From: Polyangia bacterium
GTDB taxonomy: Bacteria; Myxococcota_A; Polyangia; Nannocystales; Nannocystaceae
DNA length: 64,000 bases
Assembly: GCA_030429545.1 (NCBI GenBank)
Contig: JAUIFF010000001.1
Span: forward strand, 1,151,599 to 1,215,598
Direction of reading: 5' to 3'
Shown: piece by piece, positions 23,829 through 32,340 of the stretch
How the letters are laid out: each line of letters begins with the position of its first letter
Numbering within the stretch: the first letter of the stretch is position 1
Made by a program: the position numbers and the translations under genes
The notes under the pieces: model-generated
What the model was told of the DNA's origin: nothing
The model's input: the letters and a program-made list of their open reading frames with translations, nothing else
The model's database searches: none

Positions 23829-24428
23829 ATGAGTCTTTTGTGGCCTTCACGGGATGACCGACAGACCGACGACCTCCTGCGTGCGCGCGAGGGTGATTCG
23901 TCGGCGTTTGTCCGGCTGTATCGCCAGCTCCATCCCGATGTCTATCGTTTTATCGCTCGTCGGGTGGCCAACCGGGCCGATGCCGAAGACCTCACGGCAC
24001 GTGTGTTTTGCAAGTTTCTCGAACGCATCAACCAGTTTGATCCAGCCAAGGGCCGGGTGCGGACCTGGGTCCTCACCGTGGCGCGAAACCTCGTCATCGA
24101 CCACTACCGCACCAACAAGTCCGCCGACCCGCTCGATGTGGTTGAGCAGCCGCACACCAGCGACCCCAACCCGCTCGAAGGGTTGTTGACCCGCGAACGT
24201 GTCGAGCATGTGCGTCTACAAATATCCCAACTACCCGAGCAGACCCGCGAAATCCTAGCCCTGCGTTATGCAGATGGGTTGCGACACCGGGAAATCGCCG
24301 AGTTGCTCGGTATCAGCGTGGCCAGTGTCAAACAAAAAGTTTCACGGGCCCGACGCGCACTCAAGTCTCACCTGCAACCCTCTTCCCCCGAATCCCGGGG
24401 CTCAGGAGCCGCCGATTATGCCATCTGA
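23829..24428 (+). CDS. ECF-type RNA polymerase sigma factor
   Basis: A 199-residue sigma-70 family protein of the extracytoplasmic-function type. Region 2 is seen in FVRLYRQLHPDVYRFIARRV and RVRTWVLTVARNLVIDHYR. Region 4 is seen in LPEQTREILALRYADGLRHR and the helix-turn-helix IAELLGISVASVKQKVSRARRAL. It should direct RNA polymerase to a small regulon. Its last codons overlap the start of the next gene by 11 bases, so the downstream membrane protein is coupled and is a good candidate for its regulator. Confidence 0.92.
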   Translation: MSLLWPSRDDRQTDDLLRAREGDSSAFVRLYRQLHPDVYRFIARRVANRADAEDLTARVFCKFLERINQFDPAKGRVRTWVLTVARNLVIDHYRTNKSADPLDVVEQPHTSDPNPLEGLLTRERVEHVRLQISQLPEQTREILALRYADGLRHREIAELLGISVASVKQKVSRARRALKSHLQPSSPESRGSGAADYAI

Positions 24429-25209
24429 CCGTTCCGATACTGTGCTTTCGGCCATGTACAACCGGCCCGAGTCCGAGGTGCAACGGGCAGGGCGGGAGGC
24501 CCATTGTCAGCGCCTCGAACAGACGCTCCTGGCCCAGTTCGCCGCCCAGCCGGTGGCACCCAAGCGTTCGCGGTTGTGGGGCTTTTTGTTCGGTGCCCGA
24601 CGGTTTGCCGTGGCTTCGCTCGTGTTTGCAGCGCTGGCCGTAGGTGCCTGTCAGATGCCTGTGGAGATGCAACTGGTGATGGGCCAGCAGATGCGGTTTG
24701 TGCTCCCGGCGACCGCCGACATGCACCAGCAAATTGAAAAAATCACCCGGGAAATCGAGGATATTGCGCCGGTCGAGAAGATCGAGGTGCAAGTACAACA
24801 AAGCAGCGAGGCTGACCACATGGTTGTGTCGCTCGGTGTCTGGGGCGAAGGAGTCGACCCCGAGCAGGTTTTTGACCACCTGCGGACCAACCTGCCGATG
24901 CTCGAGGAGGTCCAGTGCGACGCTCAACCGCTTGCGGGAACGGTGCGCACGACACTCGGCGACCGGCTCGGACACCAGCTTTTCCGCTTTGCCCTCGACC
25001 AGAAGAATGTTGAGGATGCCCGGGCTGCAATTTTACAGGAGCTGACAGCTTCGGGGTTCGACGGAGATGCCCAGGTCACGGTCGAAGACGGGGGCGATGG
25101 CCACCGCCGGATCAAGATAAAGTTGCACAAGCAAGAAGAGCTGCCGGGTTCGGGCGAGGGCAAACTCATCGAACAGGAAATCGAAGAAGAAGTCGAGATC
25201 CACGAGTAG
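24418..25209 (+). CDS. Membrane protein coupled to the ECF sigma factor (possible anti-sigma)
   Basis: A 263-residue protein. The first ~60 residues are soluble, with a short helix (YNRPESEVQRAGREAHCQRL) in the position of an anti-sigma domain, though the zinc HxxxCxxC motif is absent. A single hydrophobic segment (FAVASLVFAALAVGACQMP) could be a membrane helix or lipid-anchor-like region. The outer part is acidic, with a coiled middle and an E-rich C terminus (IEQEIEEEVEIHE). No family is recognised. Overlap with the sigma gene suggests a role in controlling it, but the classical motif is missing. Confidence 0.65.
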   Translation: MPSDRSDTVLSAMYNRPESEVQRAGREAHCQRLEQTLLAQFAAQPVAPKRSRLWGFLFGARRFAVASLVFAALAVGACQMPVEMQLVMGQQMRFVLPATADMHQQIEKITREIEDIAPVEKIEVQVQQSSEADHMVVSLGVWGEGVDPEQVFDHLRTNLPMLEEVQCDAQPLAGTVRTTLGDRLGHQLFRFALDQKNVEDARAAILQELTASGFDGDAQVTVEDGGDGHRRIKIKLHKQEELPGSGEGKLIEQEIEEEVEIHE

Positions 25210-25271
25210 TCGCCACAGCCGGCTCGCGCATCAAGTTCCCACGCGTCGTGTGCCAGGGAGGCCGCAAAAAG

Positions 25272-25303
25272 GGGGTGGTCCCTGTAATTTCAGGGGCCAC
25301 CCC
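25272..25303. terminator. Hairpin between convergent operons
   Basis: GGGGTGGTCCCTG (25272-25284) pairs with CAGGGGCCACCCC (25291-25303) over 13 positions with one G-U wobble and a 6-base A/T-rich loop. It lies between the ECF/membrane-protein operon and the convergent second sigma gene. It has no T-run but is well placed to end transcription from either side. Confidence 0.6.
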
Positions 25304-25412
25304 GTGCTCTCAACTGGCAACCCGCGCCGCGAACTCGCGGGCGCTACAGCTAGCTTACCAAATAGGTTGTGGATACAAATATACCAACACGATACCAACT
25401 AGGTTCACCCGC

Positions 25413-25985
25413 CTAGGCGCAGGCAACAGCACCCTGGCCCAGGCCGTAGTGACGGGCGTACTCTGCCAGTGCCACCCGGAGTTGCCGGCGAGCCCGGTGG
25501 AGGCGGCTCATGACCGTACCCAGCGGAATATCGAGTTTCTCGGCGGCCTCACGGTAGGCGAGCCCCTGCACATCAACGAGCTCGACAACATCACGGTAGT
25601 GGCGGGGCAGGCTAGCGAGCGCGTTGAGAACCTCGTCGGACATGCCCTGGGCGTGCCAGTGGGACTCGGGGTTGCGCGCTTCAAACAGGCGCTGGCGGTC
25701 GAACAGGTGCTCGGCGATATCCGAGCGCGCAGCCGTTGCGTCTACAACTTTTTGGTGACGGTGGCGCGAGATAAACGTATTGATCAGGATCCGCGACAGC
25801 CACGCGCCCATGCTGCCCGAACGGTTAAACCGTGCCCAGCTCGCCCAAGCTTTCGTAAGTGCCTCTTGGACCAGGTCCTGGGATTCAGATGGCTGATGGG
25901 TCAGGCGCATCCCAATCCGGAACAGGCGTGGAAGGTGCGGGGTGGTCAGGTTCTGGAACTCTTCACATGCGGTCATCGCGGTCAT
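25413..25985 (-). CDS. ECF-type RNA polymerase sigma factor (RpoE-like)
   Basis: A 190-residue sigma factor with region 2 (HLPRLFRIGMRLTHQPSESQ, DLVQEALTKAWASW, MGAWLSRILINTFISRHR) and region 4 (LPRHYRDVVELVDVQGLAYR, EAAEKLDIPLGTVMSRLHRA). The helix LGTVMSRLHRARR is typical of RpoE/SigE-like ECF factors. The ATG at 25985 is chosen because AGG lies about 6 bases upstream. An ATG at 26009 is also in frame. No anti-sigma gene is adjacent, so control must act elsewhere. An A/T-rich leader with an inverted repeat lies upstream. Confidence 0.88.
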   Translation of the reverse strand: MTAMTACEEFQNLTTPHLPRLFRIGMRLTHQPSESQDLVQEALTKAWASWARFNRSGSMGAWLSRILINTFISRHRHQKVVDATAARSDIAEHLFDRQRLFEARNPESHWHAQGMSDEVLNALASLPRHYRDVVELVDVQGLAYREAAEKLDIPLGTVMSRLHRARRQLRVALAEYARHYGLGQGAVACA

Positions 25986-26022
25986 GCCCGACCTAAATGC
26001 ACTTGGCATGCGAGAAAAAATA

Positions 26023-26051
26023 TCCTGAAAAAATATATATTTAGTTCAGGA
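26023..26051. terminator. A/T-rich inverted repeat between the HEAT and sigma genes
   Basis: TCCTGAA (26023-26029) and TTCAGGA (26045-26051) are perfect 7-base arms around a 15-base A/T-only-like loop. It lies upstream of the sigma gene (minus strand) and downstream of the HEAT gene start-to-stop direction, so it may be part of the sigma promoter rather than a terminator. The 100 bases from 26010 to 26107 are the most A/T-rich in the region. Confidence 0.4.
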
Positions 26052-26107
26052 GTGCGATCATGACAGCAATCTAAGATCGAAATAACATCAAATGATATTA
26101 AAACCGA

Positions 26108-28108
26108 TCAACGCTCAAAGCTCAAAAACAAGCCGCGGTCGCGGGCGAGCTCAACCGGTTTTTCCGGTGGCGCGACGGTGAGCGTCTCGCCATTTGCGTG
26201 GCGAAGCAGCACGCCTAGTTGTTGGTCGAGGACGATGGGCGGCAGCAGGTAGGACCAGTTTTTGGTGTTCACCTCGACCTGAACCTCGAGCCATGTACTG
26301 CGGTGGGTCGCTTTTTTTACGTGGGCCCAGTCGATGGCAAAGTGCTGTCCCTTTGTGGGCGTGCGCCGTTGTTCGAGGGCCTGCGTTGCGGTCTGACGCA
26401 CTCGCCAATTTGGATCGGTCTGGGCGACCGCGGCCAAGGGAGCCGCCAACGGGTCACGCCGTTTGGGGCGGGCTCGAAGGCGCAGGGCAAATGCGGCCTG
26501 GGCACGTACGCCGGCATCGGGGTCTCGCAGCAACGCGGCGAGCAGTGGATCGTCGGTGCCACTGAGGACCTGGGCAACACAGCCGCGGACGCCTGGCTTG
26601 GCGTCGCCAGCAAGTTTTTCTAGGGTCTGGCTGACCAACCGCCGCAAACTCCTAGGTCCGCCTCGGCCGGCAGCCAGGGCAAATAGGGACAGGCAGCGGT
26701 CACTCGAGGGGAGCGCGACGTTTCCTGCCCATTGAGCCATCTTATAAAAAACTGTATAGGCAAGTTTGCTGGGGCGCGGGAGTTCACCGGTAAAGCTCGC
26801 CAGCGCGGTCAAGTATCCGCGCGCGGGTGCGGGCTCGGGCAGGCGAAACAGTCCATCGAGGAGAGCTTCAAACACCCAAGTTGGGCGGGCCTGGGCAAGC
26901 TCCAAGGCCGACCGAAGGCGAGCCCGGCGGGGCGCCTGGAGGTTTCGCAACCAGGTTTGCCGGTCGGTTAACGGGGGGGGTCCAATCTCTGGGGCGGTTT
27001 GCCAGGAACCTTTCGCCGGCGTGTCGGGACGGGCGTGGTCGAGGCTTGCCAGGATCCGCGTGACTTCCAAATCACTCGCCGGGTCGAGGCCGCGTTTTTG
27101 GGCAGCCTCCAGCACCTCGCGTGCCTGCTCGCCCTGCAACATCAACGACGACAAAACATAGCTGCGAAGGTCCTGCTCCTGCAGGCGTGCGGTGAGCTCA
27201 GTTAGGAGCTCGGTCGACGGGTTGGCTCGCAGCCCGATTTTCTTTGAAAGTGACCTTCGGGACAGGCCGCGGGGTGGGTCGTCGAGAAACGCCAGCAGCG
27301 CCCGATCGATGTCTTCGCCAGGCAGGAGCACCAACGCGTGGAGCATTGCCTCGCTGACATAGGACTCGTCGCCGGCACGCAGGGCTCGCATCAACGCGGG
27401 TGCAGCCCGTGGATCTCGCATCAACCCCAGTGTCCGGCCGGCCTCGCGCCGAACCTGCGGGGTCGGGTCCTCTAGTTGGGTGACAACCGTCAGGGCACCG
27501 GGGCCCGGGCCGAGTGTGCCAAGTGTTCGCAACGCGTTTTGCCGGACGTTGGGCACCGCATCGGCAAGTTTGGCAACGACTTGGGCACGCACGCGATCGA
27601 GGTCTTTTTTGGCCAGCGAGATTTCGGCCGCCAGTGAGACGGCCATGGTTCGCAGTTGCGGGTCGGGAGCTTGCATCGCCGTCACCAACAGGTCGACGTG
27701 GCTGGTTTTGGGGTCGATCAACAACACTCGCAGGGCGTACATCCGCAGGCTTGTGGTCGCCCGCGGGTTGCCCCACAACTCGGCCGCGCGCTCGCTGCAA
27801 CTCAGCATTTCACGTTCGCCACAACGGATCAGGGCGTCGCGTTTGACCTGGTTGGACGGGTCTTGCAGGGCCTTGAGCAGGATCGGTTCGATCAAGCTCG
27901 TTGCATAGGCATCGGTCTCACGGACGGCGGCAACCCGCAGGGCGTCGTTTGCCAGGTTGCCAGTTTCGTCCGGCTCAAATGCGTTGGCGAGTCGGCCGAG
28001 CTCACTGGGCCACGCGGGCCAGCGCTTGTCGCTGGCGTCGACCCCCGATGCCGCGGTCAACAGCCACAGGGCAGCCAATCCGGCAAATGCCTGGTGCACG
28101 CGCTTCAT
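26108..28108 (-). CDS. Secreted HEAT-repeat protein
   Basis: A 666-residue protein with a signal peptide (VHQAFAGLAALWLLTAASG). It consists mostly of HEAT/PBS-lyase-like helical repeats: VVAKLADAVPNVRQNALRTL, VVTQLEDPTPQVRREAGRTL, LAALLRDPDAGVRAQAAFAL and APLAAVAQTDPNWRVRQTAT. The last 60 residues form a different, strand-rich domain (STWLEVQVEVNTKNWSYLLP). Such solenoids bind other proteins. Its ATG overlaps the stop of the upstream membrane-bound HEAT gene (ATGA at 28105-28108), so the two are made together and may work as a periplasmic pair. Confidence 0.8.
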   Translation of the reverse strand: MKRVHQAFAGLAALWLLTAASGVDASDKRWPAWPSELGRLANAFEPDETGNLANDALRVAAVRETDAYATSLIEPILLKALQDPSNQVKRDALIRCGEREMLSCSERAAELWGNPRATTSLRMYALRVLLIDPKTSHVDLLVTAMQAPDPQLRTMAVSLAAEISLAKKDLDRVRAQVVAKLADAVPNVRQNALRTLGTLGPGPGALTVVTQLEDPTPQVRREAGRTLGLMRDPRAAPALMRALRAGDESYVSEAMLHALVLLPGEDIDRALLAFLDDPPRGLSRRSLSKKIGLRANPSTELLTELTARLQEQDLRSYVLSSLMLQGEQAREVLEAAQKRGLDPASDLEVTRILASLDHARPDTPAKGSWQTAPEIGPPPLTDRQTWLRNLQAPRRARLRSALELAQARPTWVFEALLDGLFRLPEPAPARGYLTALASFTGELPRPSKLAYTVFYKMAQWAGNVALPSSDRCLSLFALAAGRGGPRSLRRLVSQTLEKLAGDAKPGVRGCVAQVLSGTDDPLLAALLRDPDAGVRAQAAFALRLRARPKRRDPLAAPLAAVAQTDPNWRVRQTATQALEQRRTPTKGQHFAIDWAHVKKATHRSTWLEVQVEVNTKNWSYLLPPIVLDQQLGVLLRHANGETLTVAPPEKPVELARDRGLFLSFER

Positions 28109-29523
28109 GGTTGTTTCGGTACGGTTTGCCCGGGGGCTTTACGGTCGTCACGGCCCAGGCGAATGCCATCGAGCAGGCTCTGGGCACGCGCCTTTTCGAG
28201 GTCGTCGGTCGAGTTTTTGATCACCGTCTCGAGCCATGGCTCGACTTTTTCACGAACCTCGGGAGAGGTCGCCCGGATCTGGCCCATCGCCTGCAAGATC
28301 TTCATGCCAAACGTTTCGCCCGGGAGCAGCAGGTCGACACGCTCATCGGAGCCGTCGGGCCGGAGGTAAAACGACAAGGCCTCACAGGTTTGTGCTCGCT
28401 GCTCGGGAGAGGTTTGGTCGTAGGCGTGGACGAGCGCGAGGTTTGACTGCTCGACACCGGTGTAGCCGAGGGCGTGGACGATCGCGCAACGGACCAAAAA
28501 CGGAGCCGAGGGCAGGCGTTGCTCGAGCAGCGGTACAACTTCGCGACCACCGCGTTGATCGATATGCTGAAACATCGACCACGCCGCCAGTCGCTGGGAT
28601 TGCTCGCTCAGGCTCCCGCCCTTGTTGTTGAGAACGTCGGCGAGCAACGGCACAAGCTCCAACTTTTGGACATAGCCGGTCGCGTACAAAAGTCGCGGGT
28701 CGAGGGCCTTGCCGGTGTCGAGGTCGTGGCGAATCTCCTCGGCGAGCGCCTTGTGAACCGGTCGCCACTGCAGCCGCGACAACGCAATGATGGCCTCGCG
28801 GCGAAACCGGACATCGGGCGAGGTCATGGCCGTGGTCAGCGGGTCGATCAACGGCCGGCGACGTTTGGGATGGACATCTGTAAATCGCCCAAGGGCCCAT
28901 GCCCCCCAAATCCGAACCTCGCCCTTGCGCTTGAGTTGGGCGGTAAGTGCCGGAATAACCTCGGGGTCGCGGCGGATCGACAGCTCCGCTATCGCGGCCA
29001 GCCGCCGGGCCTCACCGGCTTCGTCAGTCCCGCGTAGGGCACTGATGTGGCGGCCGAGTCGCGAGTGATAGGCATCGAAGTTGTTGTTGGCAAAGTTGAA
29101 CAGCAGGTAGGTCAACCCGCCGCACAGCAGCAACAGCACGGGAAAACTGACCGACGAGCGTTGCAAGCTGGCGGCCGCGCCTTCGATATCCGCCTCGCTA
29201 CGCTGGATTTCAGACCCGTCCTTGCCCTGCAGGTGCGAACGCCGAAACGCCCCTTTAAAGAACAGTTCGTCGAGCAAGAGGGCATCGACCACGGCGACGA
29301 CCAACATGGCGCCGTAGTAAACCGCCAGCAACATACTCTCTTCGCCGGCGGTCTCGGTCACCGCCCGGATCCGCATCGAGATGTAGACGGCACCTAACAG
29401 GCCCGCCATGTTGGCGATGACAGTCGCGGTCGAGAGGTGGACGACGGCCGGGATCCGTCGCTTGCGGGGACCGTACCCCTTGGGCACTGAGGAGGGAGGC
29501 GTCGCCATGGCAGGTCCATTCAT
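28105..29523 (-). CDS. Membrane-anchored HEAT-repeat protein
   Basis: A 472-residue protein with about three hydrophobic segments in the first 150 residues (VIANMAGLLGAVYISM, LAVYYGAMLVVAVVDALLL, VLLLLCGGLTYLLF). HEAT-like repeats follow (IPALTAQLKRKGEVRIWGAW, IDPLTTAMTSPDVRFRREAI, LVRCAIVHALGYTGVEQSNL). No enzyme motif is visible. It is coupled to the secreted HEAT gene by a 4-base overlap. ATGs at 29523 and 29508 are both possible starts. The first is preceded by GGGGGT. The products may form an envelope scaffold, but the partner is unknown. Confidence 0.75.
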   Translation of the reverse strand: MNGPAMATPPSSVPKGYGPRKRRIPAVVHLSTATVIANMAGLLGAVYISMRIRAVTETAGEESMLLAVYYGAMLVVAVVDALLLDELFFKGAFRRSHLQGKDGSEIQRSEADIEGAAASLQRSSVSFPVLLLLCGGLTYLLFNFANNNFDAYHSRLGRHISALRGTDEAGEARRLAAIAELSIRRDPEVIPALTAQLKRKGEVRIWGAWALGRFTDVHPKRRRPLIDPLTTAMTSPDVRFRREAIIALSRLQWRPVHKALAEEIRHDLDTGKALDPRLLYATGYVQKLELVPLLADVLNNKGGSLSEQSQRLAAWSMFQHIDQRGGREVVPLLEQRLPSAPFLVRCAIVHALGYTGVEQSNLALVHAYDQTSPEQRAQTCEALSFYLRPDGSDERVDLLLPGETFGMKILQAMGQIRATSPEVREKVEPWLETVIKNSTDDLEKARAQSLLDGIRLGRDDRKAPGQTVPKQP

Positions 29524-29765
29524 ACCCCCAAATGGACCTCAACAGGGCGCGAGAGTTCCCAAGTTGCGAAAAATGAGCGCAAAATAGCCAATTCCCGGGC
29601 ACCTCGCGGCATCTGCACAACTCCAATGTGTGTTTGAGCCCGCAGCGGTTTGCCCTTTTGTGGTCGTCGTCGTGGCCGCGGCTCGTCGGCTGCGGCGCGC
29701 CAGGGGTCGATCAGTTGCTGCTACAACAAGATCGAGCGCCCCATCGAGCGCCCCAGAACCCAGCG

Positions 29766-31217
29766 TTAGCGGGGGTAGCGTGGGGGAACAACCCCGGCCA
29801 TTTCCTGCAGCAGGCGCATGACCTGGCACGAGTAGCCATACTCATTGTCGTACCACGCATACAGGGTGCAGCGCCGCCCGTGGACGATCGTTGCAGTTGC
29901 ATCGACAATACACGCGTGGCGGTTGCCAACCAGGTCCGAAGACACCACATCGGGCGACATCGTGTAGTCGATTTGGTAGTGCAGCGGCGAATCCATCGAC
30001 ACCTCGCGCAAAAAGTCGTTGATGTCCTGCGACGAGATTTCGCGGCCGAGCTGGAGGTTGAGGACCGCCAGCGAGACATTGGGCGTCGGCACTCGGATCG
30101 CGTTGCCGGTGAGTTTGCCCGACAGCTCGGGTAGGGCCTTGGCGACCGCCTTGGCTGCCCCGGTTTCGGTGATCACCATGTTCAACGGGGCGCCCCGACC
30201 ACGCCGCGCTTTTTTGTGGAAGTTGTCGATCAGGTTTTGATCGTTTGTATAGGCATGGATGGTTTCGAGGTGCCCACTCTCAATGCCGTAGCGGTCGTTG
30301 ACAGCCTTGAGTACCGGAACAATCGCGTTGGTCGTACAGCTGGCCGCCGACACAATTCGCTCGTTGGGGTCGAGGGTTTCATGGTTGACGCCATAGACAA
30401 TGTTGGGGATGTCGCCCTTGCCCGGCGCTGTCAAGATGACGCGAGAGACACCCTTGGCTTGAAGGTGCTGGCCAAGGCCTTCGCGGTCACGCCAGCGCCC
30501 GGTGTTGTCGATGACGATCGCATCTTCGATGCCATAGGCGGCATAGTCGGCCTGCTCGGGCGCTTGGGCATGAATCAGGTGGACGAGATTGCCGTTGATC
30601 ACCAATGCATGTGCATCTTCATCGACCACGATCGAGCCCATAAATGGACCGTGGACCGAGTCGCGACGCAGCAGACTGGCCCGCTTGTGGATGTCGCCCG
30701 GTTGGCCTGGGCGCGTGACAATTGCCCGTAGGCGAAACTTATCCCCGCCGCCGGTCTTGTCGATAAGGATCCGCGCCATCAGGCGACCGATCCGGCCAAA
30801 GCCATACAGGACCACATCCTGGGGCTTTTTGCGCATCGGTTGGGGGCGGCCAATGAGGTCGCCGAGCTTGGCCCGCACGTAGTCTTCGAGGCTTGGGTGG
30901 ACCGCTGGGTCGTGGCCAAAGATCAACGCGCCGAGGTTAATTCTAGCCGGCGCAAGAGACAGGTCTTGAAGCAACTCGAGTACCTGCAAACTCTTTTCGA
31001 GCGGCAAGATTTCGCCGTGGAGCTTGCGGGTGTAGCGATGTGCCTTGATGATCTCGATCGGGTTTTTGTGCACCAACGAGATGCCGTAGACAGTCGCGAC
31101 CACTCCGTACTTGCGATAGAGCGCACCGGTCAGGGGGACGATCTGCTCCGCGATTTCCTCCCGTGAAGTCCAGGTTTTCAGGTACGTTTGAAGTTTGTCC
31201 CCGGTGGTCGACTGCAT
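29766..31217 (-). CDS. gap: Glyceraldehyde-3-phosphate dehydrogenase with N-terminal extension
   Basis: A 483-residue phosphorylating GAPDH (glyceraldehyde-3-phosphate + NAD(P) + Pi to 1,3-bisphosphoglycerate). The dinucleotide fold is at VVLYGFGRIGRLMAR (about residue 140), and the catalytic cysteine is in SAASCTTNAIVP. TETGAAKAV, GNAIRVPTPNVSLAVL and WYDNEYGYS follow. It is about 140 residues longer than ordinary GAPDH because of a helical N-terminal extension (LTGALYRKYGVVATVYGISL). Long forms of this kind are known in some proteobacteria and Bacteroidetes. The role of the extension is unclear. Palindrome copies lie at 29892 and 30606. A short direct repeat (ATCGAGCGCCCC, twice at about 29731-29754) follows the stop. 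Confidence 0.93.
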   Translation of the reverse strand: MQSTTGDKLQTYLKTWTSREEIAEQIVPLTGALYRKYGVVATVYGISLVHKNPIEIIKAHRYTRKLHGEILPLEKSLQVLELLQDLSLAPARINLGALIFGHDPAVHPSLEDYVRAKLGDLIGRPQPMRKKPQDVVLYGFGRIGRLMARILIDKTGGGDKFRLRAIVTRPGQPGDIHKRASLLRRDSVHGPFMGSIVVDEDAHALVINGNLVHLIHAQAPEQADYAAYGIEDAIVIDNTGRWRDREGLGQHLQAKGVSRVILTAPGKGDIPNIVYGVNHETLDPNERIVSAASCTTNAIVPVLKAVNDRYGIESGHLETIHAYTNDQNLIDNFHKKARRGRGAPLNMVITETGAAKAVAKALPELSGKLTGNAIRVPTPNVSLAVLNLQLGREISSQDINDFLREVSMDSPLHYQIDYTMSPDVVSSDLVGNRHACIVDATATIVHGRRCTLYAWYDNEYGYSCQVMRLLQEMAGVVPPRYPR

Positions 31218-31365
31218 GGGCGAGTTGTACCGGGCACGGTTGTGGAGGCAAGTCAGCGGCGGTCGATGTCACGTGGGTGAAACCTTGCGAAAACACCTGC
31301 CTAAACACGACTTACAGCCCTCCTCGCGGGAGGTGTGAGCGAGCCCCGTCGGCCTTCGCACACCG

Positions 31366-32292
31366 TCAGTCGTTCGCTCGCAGCTGCATCACGCGTAGCA
31401 ACTTCCCGCGCTGGCGCATGTGTTCGCTGTGCAGGGCACGGGCGAGTGCGCGCCGCACCGAACGTTTGGCATTTTTTCGGATCGCCCCCATCAGCTGTTC
31501 GAGGTGCTCGAGTTCGTGGGCCGCGGTTTGTTCGACAAACACCGGGAGGACCGTCGAGAATATATCGGGGTTCCAATAGGAATATGCACATGCATTGACA
31601 ACCGGGTCGTTGAGATCCTTGAGCAGTTGCAGGCTGCGTTGGGCGGCCTCGCGGACACGCACGTTGCGGTCGAAGGTCTGGACAAACAACGGCGCAAGTG
31701 AGCGCTCGAGTGGGAGGTTGGCAAACACGCGCACCGCATCGAGGCGAACGCTGCCGTTGCCGTTGAGCACGATTTGGTGGGCACGGGCCTCAACCAGTTG
31801 CGGATGCGAGTTGGCGAGGTGTGTCAGGGCGACGCGAGCAATCGGTTCAAATGGGTCGTCGAGGGCCTCGACAAGTATGTCGACACACCTGTCTCGCCCC
31901 AGCTCGACCAGCTGGTTGAGGGCGTGCAAGCGGTGGTAATAGCTGGTCCCGCGAAAACGCAACACATGTGCCTGATAGATTTCGGGGCGATCTTCGTTCG
32001 GCAGCTCGTTGTAGGCCAGGTGCGCGATGTGGGGCTTTTTGGCTGCCGACAGCTGAATCAGGTACTTGAGTTCCGTCGCCCGCGTTGTCGGATCGGCCCG
32101 GTACAGCTCGGCGATAAACTGGACCAACAGTCGACAGATCGGCCATGGCAGGTCCCGGGTTTCGGCTGCCTGGACCATCGGCCCCAGGTTTTTGTGCAGT
32201 CCCGCGACGATCGCTGCTTTTCGCCAACGCCACGCCAGCGAGACGTGTAGTGCGGACCCGAGCGTGCGGAGTTCTTGGACCGTCAGTCGCAC
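31366..32292 (-). CDS. Uncharacterised HEAT-like helical protein
   Basis: A 308-residue, all-helical soluble protein. Degenerate HEAT repeats are visible (CVDILVEALDDPFEPIARVA, APLFVQTFDRNVRVREAAQR, SVRLDAVRVFANLPLERSL). The first 100 residues are Arg/Leu-rich, and the C terminus is strongly basic (AIRKNAKRSVRRALARALHS), which could suit nucleic-acid or ribosome contact. The start is a GTG at 32292. It is divergent from the beta-helix surface gene with 48 bases between starts. It is a third HEAT-type gene close to the pair at 26-29.5 kb. No specific function can be given. Confidence 0.65.
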   Translation of the reverse strand: MRLTVQELRTLGSALHVSLAWRWRKAAIVAGLHKNLGPMVQAAETRDLPWPICRLLVQFIAELYRADPTTRATELKYLIQLSAAKKPHIAHLAYNELPNEDRPEIYQAHVLRFRGTSYYHRLHALNQLVELGRDRCVDILVEALDDPFEPIARVALTHLANSHPQLVEARAHQIVLNGNGSVRLDAVRVFANLPLERSLAPLFVQTFDRNVRVREAAQRSLQLLKDLNDPVVNACAYSYWNPDIFSTVLPVFVEQTAAHELEHLEQLMGAIRKNAKRSVRRALARALHSEHMRQRGKLLRVMQLRAND

Positions 32293-32340
32293 CGCCCGAG
32301 TGTACCGGATGTCCGAGAGAACATGTGCGAGGATAGCTCC

